DNA of 64,000 bases from Desulfobacter sp. (GTDB lineage Bacteria; Desulfobacterota; Desulfobacteria; Desulfobacterales; Desulfobacteraceae). The stretch lies in contig CP054838.1 in NCBI GenBank assembly GCA_028768545.1, positions 4,709,001 through 4,773,000 of the forward strand, written 5' to 3'. How positions within the stretch are numbered: the stretch's first letter is position 1; each line of letters opens with the position of its first letter. This document shows positions 44,120-51,975 of the stretch, one piece after another. The translations under genes were made by a program, and so were the position numbers. The notes below the pieces were generated by a model. The model had not been told where the DNA came from and made no database searches. It saw nothing but the letters and a program-made list of their open reading frames with translations.

Positions 44120-45022
44120 GAAATCAGGGCCTCTGTTTTCCCGGGATTCCAGGATCCCAAGATTCCCTCTGCCACCTCCAGGTGGATGGATAAAAACCTG
44201 GACGAAAACCGCTGGTATGCCGATGCCCTGGACGTGGACGACCTGGATGATATCACGGCTTTTATCCTCTACTATTTCGGAGACATCATCGAAAACAGCC
44301 CATGGCTGAAGGATCTTCTCACCGACCCTGCCGTGACCGCGGTCACGGAAAACGACCGGCCAAACAACGGATTGGATGAGATGGGATATTCCGGCCTGAT
44401 TAAATCGGCCTGGGGAGATCTGGACCTGTTCAGCTCAATTTATTACGGTCCCAATCCCTATCCTTTGATTTATGTGGAAGACCGGGGGTCTGTGGTGGCT
44501 TTGATCAAAAGAAATCCCAATGTATCACGGTTTGCCGGAGGCGGAACCTATACCTGGCAAAACATGGAATTCCACGGTGAAATCCTGTACAACCTGGCCT
44601 CGGATCATACGGATGACGACTATATCTCCTATGTGGGCGGGGCAACCCTCACAGATGACTGGACCGCCCTGATGCTCAATATTGACCAGGTCCATTGGCG
44701 CCTGGACTGGGCAGGGGAAATCATTACCAGCCACCAGGACGCCCAGGGGTATTATTTCAGCTCGGATGGGATCCGTCCCTTTACCGGGGACCTGCTGCTC
44801 CAGCTTTTATTACAGATTAATCCGGACCTAAGCCTGTATTACCACATGGACCTCGACTTTAACCACAATGCCCAATACCACAGATTAGGAGGCACCAAAC
44901 GCCTGATCCCCGGCATGACCCTGGATGTAAAGGCTGAATTTTTTGACGGTGACGACACAAGCTTCATTGGATTGTGGCGGGACAACGACCGGGTCTCCTG
45001 CAACCTGACCTACCACTTTTGA
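44120..45022 (+). pseudogene. Outer-membrane beta-barrel protein, C-terminal part
   Basis: The frame continues the barrel cut at 42669: alternating strands with aromatic girdles (SGLIKSAWGDLDLFSSIYYG, RFAGGGTYTWQNMEFHGEIL, EIITSHQDAQGYYFSSDG) and a C-terminal Phe (LTYHF), the outer-membrane assembly signal. The region between, DLDDITAFILYYFGDIIE, is a predicted periplasmic or loop insert. The whole protein would be about 500 aa. The fragment has no translation start of its own. Confidence 0.87.
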
Positions 45023-45341
45023 TCAAAGCCCTTTTGTTTTGGCAAATCATTGGGAAGGGGCTTTGTTTGGGAAAGTTCAGATTATTCATGACTCTTGACA
45101 AGGCATTTCATACCTGGAATAGTCTGATTTTAAACGAGCCAAACAAATACATGCAATCCGATGAAACGCAGATGTGTCTGCTGCGGATCCACCAGCGGCA
45201 GGATCCCGGAATACAGGCGGGGCAGGGCCATGCGCGTCACCGGCAAAACCCTGTTCCCCTGATGGACCGCTTTAGAACTTACCAGGCCCCAGAGGTCAAC
45301 AGATAAATTGACAAAAACAATATCTGAAAAGGGAGAGGGCA
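45023..45341. other. Intergenic region, no clear gene
   Basis: A possible promoter (TTGACA at about 45097, AATAGT 17 bases on) lies here, aimed at the TraB/GumN gene. A 71-codon open frame from 45090 (MTLDKAFHTW...) has no ribosome binding site and no recognisable content, so I do not call it a gene. Confidence 0.4.
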
Positions 45342-46208
45342 ATGAGAGCTAAAAAATGGGCAATGGTTTTATGGATTCTTTTTTCAACCCTGGGTATTGT
45401 TTATGCCGGCTCCCCGGTATGGGAGGTTTCCAACGGCACCACCCGCCTTTTTATAGGCGGCACCATCCATGTGCTCGGTCAAAACGATTATCCCCTTCCC
45501 CCAGCCTTTGACAGGGCATATAAAAACTCCCAGACCCTGGTTTTTGAAACCGATATTGCCCAGACCCAAGACCCTGAATTTGCCAAGACTCTGATGGGCC
45601 AGATGGTCTATACGGACAATAAAAACCTAAAAACCCTGCTGACCCCCAAAACCTTTGACGACCTTGCCCGGTTTGCAGGAGAACGCGGCATCCCCATGGA
45701 GGTGCTCACCCCCTTTAAGCCCGGTATGGTCATGGTTTTTCTGACCCTGGCTGAAATAGAACGCTTAGGCGTGGCCGGCATTGGGGTGGATGAATTTTAT
45801 TTTAAAAAGGCAACGGCAGATCAACGGCAGATGAAATTTCTTGAACCGCCCATGGATCAAATCCAGTTTTTAGCGAAAATCGGTGAAGGAAAAGAAAACC
45901 AGATGATTGCCTATATCCTTGAAGATATCGGCAAACTGCCCGACCTGCTGCCCATCATGAAAAAGGCCTGGAGATCAGGAAACAATGAGCTGATGTACCA
46001 ACAGACCCTGGCCCCCCTGAAAAAGGAATACCCCGACCTCTACCAGACCATCATGGTCAAACGGAACCGGGCCTGGCTGCCTGTGATTCAAAAGATGATG
46101 ACCACTCCCGAGGTGGAATTTATCCTGGTGGGGACTGCCCATTTGGCAGGAGACCAGGGACTAATATCCCTGCTGGAAAAAAAGGGATACAAGGCAATCA
46201 ATCAATAG
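45342..46208 (+). CDS. TraB/GumN family protein
   Basis: A 288-aa protein with a signal peptide (WAMVLWILFSTLGIVYA) and the TraB/GumN fold. GGTIHVLGQNDYPLPPAF near the N-terminus and EFILVGTAHLAGDQGL near the C-terminus carry the two GxxH motifs of this putative metalloprotease-like clan (related to TIKI). TLVFETDIAQ and FLEPPMDQIQFL are family blocks. It is probably periplasmic or lipid-facing. Function not established. GGGAGAGG precedes the ATG. Confidence 0.85.
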   Translation: MRAKKWAMVLWILFSTLGIVYAGSPVWEVSNGTTRLFIGGTIHVLGQNDYPLPPAFDRAYKNSQTLVFETDIAQTQDPEFAKTLMGQMVYTDNKNLKTLLTPKTFDDLARFAGERGIPMEVLTPFKPGMVMVFLTLAEIERLGVAGIGVDEFYFKKATADQRQMKFLEPPMDQIQFLAKIGEGKENQMIAYILEDIGKLPDLLPIMKKAWRSGNNELMYQQTLAPLKKEYPDLYQTIMVKRNRAWLPVIQKMMTTPEVEFILVGTAHLAGDQGLISLLEKKGYKAINQ

Positions 46209-46532
46209 GCATAGAGGGTCCAGACCGCAGTGTACTACCCTTAGCATTTCCACGCCGTAAAAAAGCCCCAAGAGAATCTGACGCCACCCCGCATATTTCA
46301 CGAAGGGTGACAATTTGTATTCTTGAAACTGGTTTGACAAGCAATCACAACCGGCCGTATTTAAAGGAATTAGCATCTTTGTTCCCTCAAATTATCATAA
46401 AATATTCGGGCTAAAACAAGATTCAAAAGCCAAGGCATTTTTTTATAAAAAATTTTTTTATAAAAAATTTAGATTATTTATGGTATTTAACCTGCCTTGG
46501 CAAAATAAATTGAATTGTTATGGAGCATATAA
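46209..46532. other. Intergenic region with AT-rich tandem repeat
   Basis: No gene is visible. A tandem TTTTTTATAAAAAA unit occurs twice around 46440-46470, just upstream of the permease gene, and could act as an UP-type element or bend DNA. Confidence 0.4.
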
Positions 46533-47861
46533 ATGGACACATTAAAAAAAAAATATGGATTCTGGACAGCCACGGCCATGGTTGTGGGCATTGTCATCGG
46601 TTCAGGCGTCTTTTTCAAGGCAGATGACGTACTGACCGCTTCGGGCGGAAATCTCCCCATTGCCTTGCTGGCATGGCTCATTGGCGGTGCCATCATGATT
46701 ATCACCTCTTATGTATTTGCAAAAATTGCCACCAAAATAGAACGGGTAAACGGGGTGGTCGATTATTTTGAAGAAGCCTACGGCAAAAACGGGGGGTACA
46801 TGGTTGCCTGGTTCTTGACCTTTGTATACTATCCCACCCTATGTGCTGTGCTGGCATGGGTCTCAGCCAACTACACCCTGGCCTTAACAGGTGCACAATC
46901 GGGCATTTGGGTCATTGCCGTGATCTATCTGACCCTGTTTTTCCTGCTCAATATCCTCTCCCCTGTACTGGCCGGAAAATGGCAGGTATCAACCACACTT
47001 ATAAAACTGATTCCCCTGGCCATGGTGGCGGTTGTCGGACTTTTTTCAGGGCTTTCCACAGGACTGACCATGGAAAATTTCACCACAGCCGCACGCCAAG
47101 TGGCAGATACGGGCGGAGGCCTTGCCGTGGCCACCTTGTCCACGGTATTTGCCTACGAAGGCTGGGTGATTGCCACCTCCATCAATGCAGAGCTTCGGGA
47201 TGCAAAAAAGACCCTACCCAAGGCCCTTGTCATGGGGGCTTTTATTGTTGTTCTGGTCTATATGCTCTACTACCTCGGCATTTCAGGGGTGCTCACCAAC
47301 GATCAGGTCCTGGCCGCCGGCGACAATGCCCCGGTTGAGGTATTGTCCATCATCTTTGGACGGCTGGGCAGTACGATTTTGACCCTCTTTGTTGTGATTT
47401 CCTGCCTGGGCACCTTGAACGGACTGACCATGGGCTCTGTCCGGGGCATGTATTCAATTGCCGCCCGAAAAATGGGACCGGCCTACGCCCTGTTTAATAA
47501 AACCAATGCCAAAACAAACAGCACTGTTAATTCCGCCCTTGTGGGATACGTTCTCTCACTGGGCTGGATGCTCGTATGGTACGGCAATTTCAACGACTGG
47601 TGGGGCGGATTCATGGACATCTCAGAACTGCCCATTGCATTTTTGTACATGATCTATCTTGCCTTGTACGTGTGGGTGATGAAATCCTTTAAGAATGAAG
47701 GGGTATTAGCCAGATTTATTGCCCCCGGCCTTGCCGCAACCGGCTCCTTGTACATCATCTGGGGGGCAATTCAAAAAGACATGATCATCCCCTTTGTGAT
47801 TTTGGTATTCATCATTCTGGCCGCAGGGTTTATGTTGAAAAAAAACAAAAACACCATCTAA
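46533..47861 (+). CDS. APC-family amino acid permease
   Basis: A 442-aa inner-membrane protein with 12 predicted helices. The opening FWTATAMVVGIVIGSGVFFKADDV has the GSGVF motif of the LAT-like/APC group (SteT-like exchangers). GGVVDYFEEAYGKNGGYMVAW and TVFAYEGWVIATSINAELRD are typical TM3-TM6 blocks. It likely takes up or exchanges a neutral amino acid. It is a single gene with a terminator directly after it. Confidence 0.9.
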   Translation: MDTLKKKYGFWTATAMVVGIVIGSGVFFKADDVLTASGGNLPIALLAWLIGGAIMIITSYVFAKIATKIERVNGVVDYFEEAYGKNGGYMVAWFLTFVYYPTLCAVLAWVSANYTLALTGAQSGIWVIAVIYLTLFFLLNILSPVLAGKWQVSTTLIKLIPLAMVAVVGLFSGLSTGLTMENFTTAARQVADTGGGLAVATLSTVFAYEGWVIATSINAELRDAKKTLPKALVMGAFIVVLVYMLYYLGISGVLTNDQVLAAGDNAPVEVLSIIFGRLGSTILTLFVVISCLGTLNGLTMGSVRGMYSIAARKMGPAYALFNKTNAKTNSTVNSALVGYVLSLGWMLVWYGNFNDWWGGFMDISELPIAFLYMIYLALYVWVMKSFKNEGVLARFIAPGLAATGSLYIIWGAIQKDMIIPFVILVFIILAAGFMLKKNKNTI

Positions 47862-47885
47862 ACATCCAACCCAATCAACCTTTAA

Positions 47886-47925
47886 AACAAGGGATTTCAG
47901 ATTCAGACTTCTGAGATCCCTTGTT
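47886..47925 (+). terminator. Terminator after the APC permease
   Basis: AACAAGGGAT at 47886-47895 pairs with ATCCCTTGTT at 47916-47925, followed by CTTCG. The stem is strong, but the T-run is weak. Confidence 0.65.
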
Positions 47926-48115
47926 CTTCGAATCAAACAACCTTGTAAAATTACATTACCCCAGACATTTTCACAGAAAAATATCAGATCTAAGGATAAA
48001 CAAAGGGAAGACAGGTTGGTATTTAATGTCACTCCTTGTTTTTGACAGACAGCAGGTGGACCACATTGCGGTTACACCCGATTTAAATAAACCCAGACGA
48101 TGCATCACCTGAAGA

Positions 48116-48207
48116 TCAGGCTTTGTAGCGGCGGGTTAAAAATTCAGCGTAAGTTATCTTATCATTGTCTGAAAAAATCCTGTTGATCATATCAAAATAG
48201 CGTCACG
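48116..48207 (-). pseudogene. Remnant of an EF-hand-like protein C-terminus
   Basis: A short minus-strand frame ends FSDNDKITYAEFLTRRYKA with TGA at 48118-48116. It resembles the last EF-hand of a small calcium-binding protein (DxNDxxITYxEF), but it is preceded by a stop and has no start. I read it as a decayed fragment. The surrounding 47930-48326 has no other gene. Confidence 0.35.
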
Positions 48208-48326
48208 TCACCCACCCAAAGCACACAGCAGCTAATAGCGTTCTCCTAATTTTTTTGGCCAGAACCAAAAATCAAAAATTTATGTATATTGTTTTCTTTG
48301 CATTATTTTGGGAAACATTTAACAGG

Positions 48327-48425
48327 CAGGGTCATCGCATGTAACTTTTATTAAGATTCGTCCTTACCCGGCTGGAATAGGTGAGGGGGATTCCGTTAAA
48401 TCTTAAGCGGTCGTCCTGACCGCTT
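48327..48425. repeat. 99-bp repeat A (first copy), presumed ISAs1 left end
   Basis: This 99-bp sequence matches 56119-56217 with one mismatch. It contains the TAAGCGGTC-GTCCT-GACCGCTTA hairpin at its right side. Here it lies 185 bases before the truncated ISAs1 transposase gene. Confidence 0.85.
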
Positions 48426-48609
48426 AAGAAGCGGAAATGATCGGACCTATGCCGTCCTGGCGGGCCGCTCATTTACGCCACTCCACCCCCTTCACCCTAT
48501 CCCAGCCTGGCTCTCCTGGCTTGCTATAGTATATGAGCATCGAACAAAATTTTCCTAGACATCGCTGCACAGATACGATATATATGGCAATAAACACAAG
48601 GAGTTGCCA

Positions 48610-49069
48610 ATGAACGAAAAAAAATCTCTTGAAACTTTTTTTGACAATATTCAGGACCCCAGACACCACAATAAGCTTCATAATTTAATTGATGTCGTCA
48701 TCATCGCAATTTGTGCGGTAGTTGCTGGCGCAGACACTTATGAGCAAATTGAAAACTTTGGCAAAAAGAGAAAAAGGTGGTTGTCAAAATTTCTAAGCCT
48801 TCCCCATGGGATACCCTCCCATGACACCTTTGGCAGAATTTTTGAAAGGATGAACCCGAATGAATTTCAGAGCAGTTTTATGCACTGGGTTCAGTCGGTT
48901 GCAAAGATGACCAAAGGTCAAGTCATTGCAATCGACGGCAAAACTCTAAGGCGTTCACACGATACCTCCAATGATAAGAAAGCCATTCATATGATCAGTG
49001 CGTGGGCTTCGTCTAATAAAATGGTTTTAGGGCAATTAAAAACCGAAGAAAAATCAAATGAAATTACAA
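48610..49069 (+). pseudogene. ISAs1-family transposase, C-terminally truncated
   Basis: About 153 residues remain: LETFFDNIQDPRHHNKLHNL, IDVVIIAICAVVAGADTYEQ, GIPSHDTFGRIFERMNP and VIAIDGKTLRRSHD (the first catalytic Asp in the DGKTLRRS motif of ISAs1/H-repeat transposases). It breaks off after KTEEKSNEIT, so the second Asp and Glu are lost. AAGGAG lies before ATG 48610. Confidence 0.88.
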
Positions 49070-49097
49070 GGGCGTTCAGATACGCAGATACTTTAAT

Positions 49098-49662
49098 TTA
49101 TGTCTTTTTCCGATGTGTTCTTAATGAAAATAGTTTTTTCCCGATTCTATAAATTTCGTATATGTGTTTATTATCATGGCCTAATGCGAAATGGTCTTTC
49201 TTAAAACCTTTTAAACCCAAGTAATTTTTGCTTATCCGAATTTCTTCAAAAGCTTCATGGGTTGAGATCTCTTTATCGTGTTTATGCCTTTCAACTTGCG
49301 GAAGATCGAATAACTTTTTTCGATAAATATCAAATTCGAAAAAATTCATATCAAAAAGGAGGTTATGGGCCGACTTAAAACCGAGAAAAGACAAATCAAT
49401 TAATAAATTCATTATATCTGGAAGATTTTCCAAGAATAGTTTTGTTGTTCTCATAAAAAATGGAGATTGTAAAAATTACAGATCTCAGCAGAGTTTTAGT
49501 TTTAGGATCTAAGCTTTTTGTTTTAAGCTGCTGGCCAAGGTCGATTACATAAAATAGAGAATCGTTACCTTTTTTATATAATTCGATCGCTTTTTCTTCC
49601 GCTCTTATCCTATCCTCCCGAACATTCATTCCGTTGAGAATTTTTTTAAATTCGTTTTGCAT
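49098..49662 (-). CDS. AT-rich hypothetical gene, probably frameshifted
   Basis: Two overlapping minus-strand frames: 49662-49396 (MQNEFKKILNGMNVREDRIR..., 88 aa) and 49454-49098 (MRTTKLFLENLPDIMNLL..., 118 aa, ending LRTHRKKT). They overlap near a six-T run on the coding strand (49456-49461), so one longer protein with an indel is plausible; two overlapping genes are the alternative. The content is polar and helical, with many Lys, Glu and Ile, and is richer in A and T than the chromosome core. I recognise no family. IS4 inserted just upstream of it. Confidence 0.45.
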
Positions 49663-49803
49663 TCTGACACCAAATCAGTAGTGTCCGGTTAGGTTGTTGC
49701 ATATAAAAAGCATCTAAAATCATTGAAAAAACAGTCTGTTTTGTGTTGACAAATGTGCGTAAAAATTTTTGTGCGCCTTGAAAATTTAACTCAAGGAACT
49801 CAA

Positions 49804-50477
49804 ATGACGCACATCTCAGTCCCTAAAAAACAACTACGGTCCCTGAACTTTGACAATTTCAGGTGCCCTCTGATAAAGTCACTTTCAAAAGCACCGGAAT
49901 TACAATCTCGAGGAGACCGCCCTTTAAAAATGACATTCGAAGACCAGATAAATGCTTTGGTTTATTTCCATCTTCAGGAGCACAAGTCTGCCCGACATTT
50001 AATTCAGGATCTCAAGGAGAATGTTTTTGCTAAAGAAAATATTGCGCCAGACGGTGGTATCAGCCGTAGTAGTTTCTGTGAAGCCATCAATCACAGGGGA
50101 CTCGAACAACTGCAATTTATCTTTGAGGATCTTTATAAACAGGCTCTTGAGTGTCATCCGGGTGAACACGCCGAGTTAGGAGAGTTGGTTTCCATTGACG
50201 GTAGTCTCATAAATGCAGTCCTTTCAATGCACTGGGCGAACTACAGAAAGGAAGTAAAAAAGCCAAAGTACATTGCGGATTTGACATTAATCACGGAATC
50301 CCAAACAAAATCTTTTTGACTGAAGGCAACGGCGCTGAACGCACTTTTGTTCCCAAAATACTTTCCAAGGGGCAAACAGGTGTTATGGATCGTGGATATC
50401 AATCCCATAAAGAATTTGACCTGCTTCAGGAGCAAGGCAAACATTTTGTCTGCCGTATAAAAACCAGGACAACAAGA
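49804..50477 (+). pseudogene. IS4-family transposase, N-terminal part (frameshifted)
   Basis: From ATG 49804: RSLNFDNFRCPLIKSLSK, DQINALVYFHLQEHKSARHL, GISRSSFCEAINHRGLEQL and LVSIDGSLINAVLSMHWANY (first catalytic Asp). At about 50248 one base is missing (YRKGSKKAKVH is read as YRKEVKKPKY), and the right frame continues as HGIPNKIFLTEGNGAERTF, then GVMDRGYQSHKEFD (second Asp). IS6 cuts it at 50485. Confidence 0.87.
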
Positions 50478-50485
50478 ACAATTAT

Positions 50486-51322
50486 GGTTCTGTTGCAAAA
50501 AATATTTCCAGGACAAAGAGATCGTTCAGGCGTAAAATTTACGCAGCATAAGAAAACAGATTTTCGACGAATTCTTTCTGCTTTAAAATTTCTCCCTTCC
50601 TGATATTTTTAACTTGTCCTTTTCTGATCATGTTCATAATTTCATAGCCTTTTAGCGTCCGCCAGGCAGAATGAAATGTCTTGAACCCCATACCAGCTCT
50701 GACAAGCTTTTTGATAAACCGGTGGTCTTGCTCAATAATATTGTTCAGATATTTATTCTGTCTTAGGATACAGTCCTTATTCAGAAGCTTTTTTTCTTTC
50801 AAAGCCTTTACTGCCGGAGGATATGCAGGATTTCCGTCAACACTCAGAACCCGAGGTCTGGAGCTATTGGAAGCTCGCAGCATCTTTTTAAAAAATCGTT
50901 TGGCAGATTCCATATTACGTCTGCTGCGAAGAAGAAAATCGATGGTATTTCCACGGGAATCGACCGCTCGGTAAAGATACTTCATTTTCCCCCGCACCTT
51001 GATATATGTTTCATCAATACGGTAAGAATCATTTGATTGCCGCAGATACTTCCTGCTTCGCTTTTCCATTTCAGGAGCATAGCGCTGAACCCATCGGTAA
51101 ATGGTACTGTGATCCACAGACAAGCCCCGTTCTTGCATCATCTCTTCCAGATTCCTGTAACTCAGTTGATATCTCAGATACCAGCGAACATTCAACAGGA
51201 TGATTTCTTTTTCATAATGACGCCACTTGAAAGGGTTTTCATTTTTCATACTATCTCTCTGCAAATAAATTAGTGCCAAAATGGACTTGTATCAGACATT
51301 AATAATTTTTTGCAACAGAACC
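50486..51322 (-). mobile_element. IS6-family element inside IS4
   Basis: Terminal inverted repeats start GGTTCTGTTGCAAAAAAT at both ends, the common IS6/IS26-group end. The 8-bp target duplication ACAATTAT is at 50478-50485 and 51323-51330. Length is 837 bp with one transposase gene on the minus strand. Confidence 0.95.
50539..51249 (-). CDS. IS6-family transposase
   Basis: A 236-aa protein with the short IS6 architecture: FKWRHYEKEIILLNVRWYLR, helix-turn-helix VDHSTIYRWVQRYAPEME, and a DDE core (YRIDETYIKVRGKMKYLYRA, SVDGNPAYPPAVKALK, and RFIKKLVRAGMGFKTFHSAW after NIIEQDHR). I chose ATG 51249 (MKNENPFKW) because an upstream extension is unusual for the family. Length is normal, so it is probably active. 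Confidence 0.93.
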   Translation of the reverse strand: MKNENPFKWRHYEKEIILLNVRWYLRYQLSYRNLEEMMQERGLSVDHSTIYRWVQRYAPEMEKRSRKYLRQSNDSYRIDETYIKVRGKMKYLYRAVDSRGNTIDFLLRSRRNMESAKRFFKKMLRASNSSRPRVLSVDGNPAYPPAVKALKEKKLLNKDCILRQNKYLNNIIEQDHRFIKKLVRAGMGFKTFHSAWRTLKGYEIMNMIRKGQVKNIRKGEILKQKEFVENLFSYAA

Positions 51323-51330
51323 ACAATTAT

Positions 51331-51817
51331 TGATAACCACGAGACCCCTTCCGACAGCTACATTTTTTATGATGCACTGGTTAAACTTGGTACTCCGAAT
51401 CAAAACCAGACGAAAAGGCCTGTTCGGGTTGTTGGCTATAAAATTGCTGGCGTCAAATACTATGTGGCAACTGACAGGCATGATTTAACAGCGGAACAAA
51501 TAGCAACAATTTATAAACTCCGGTGGACCATTGAGGATTTTTTCAAATGGTGGAAAGAACATCTGAAGGTATATCATCTCATTGCCCGCAGTGAATACGG
51601 CCTTATGGTTCAGATTCTTGGCGGCCTTATCACTTACCTGTTACTGGCAATCCATTGCCAAAAACAGTTTAATGAAAAGGTCACGATCAAAAGAGTTCGG
51701 CAGCTGCGAACCGCCATTCTAAATGACCTGTTTGGCTGCGAGGAGCAGGGCTCTCATAGTTCAAACAGGGACAATATTGTCAAAGATCAAAAAATTATTG
51801 AGCAAGCAAAAACCTAA
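51331..51817 (+). pseudogene. IS4-family transposase, C-terminal part
   Basis: It continues the IS4 transposase after IS6: PVRVVGYKIAGVKYYVATD, then IYKLRWTIEDFFKWWKEHL with the IS4 Y-(2)-R-(3)-E-(6)-K signature that includes the catalytic Glu. It ends KIIEQAKT before TAA 51815-51817. Confidence 0.87.
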
Positions 51818-51975
51818 CCGGACATCACTGACACCAAATAGATGTTGTTTACAATTAATGAATATTATATGCGTTTCTTGTAAAAAGTCATATAGTTATT
51901 TATTATGAGGGCCGAAGTTTTCAAGTAAGTAATAATTAATGCCCGTTTGCAGAATCTATCCATTGGAATTTTAAT

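Larger units (their letters stand above)
48327..49069 (+). mobile_element. ISAs1-family element, 3'-truncated
   Basis: The left end is inferred at 48327 (CAGGGTCATCGCATG), because the first 99 bases recur exactly (one mismatch) inside IS256 copy 4 with the same boundary. The transposase begins at 48610 and is cut after KSNEIT at about 49069, where AGGGCGTTCAGA follows. No right end or target duplication is left. A 9-bp TAAGCGGTC/GACCGCTTA hairpin is near 48403-48425. Confidence 0.7.
49676..51830 (+). mobile_element. IS4-family element, interrupted by IS6
   Basis: Ends are CAGTAGTGTCCGGTTAGG at 49676 and, on the minus strand, CAGTGATGTCCGGTTAGG at 51830. A 9-bp target duplication ACACCAAAT lies at 49667-49675 and 51831-51839. 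Without IS6 and its duplication the element is about 1.31 kb. Its transposase carries a frameshift as well as the IS6 insertion. Confidence 0.9.

Noticed and set aside
44974..45306. Open frame overlapping the end of the outer-membrane protein gene
   Set aside because: Its first part is an out-of-frame reading of the barrel gene, and the rest has no motif or start signal.
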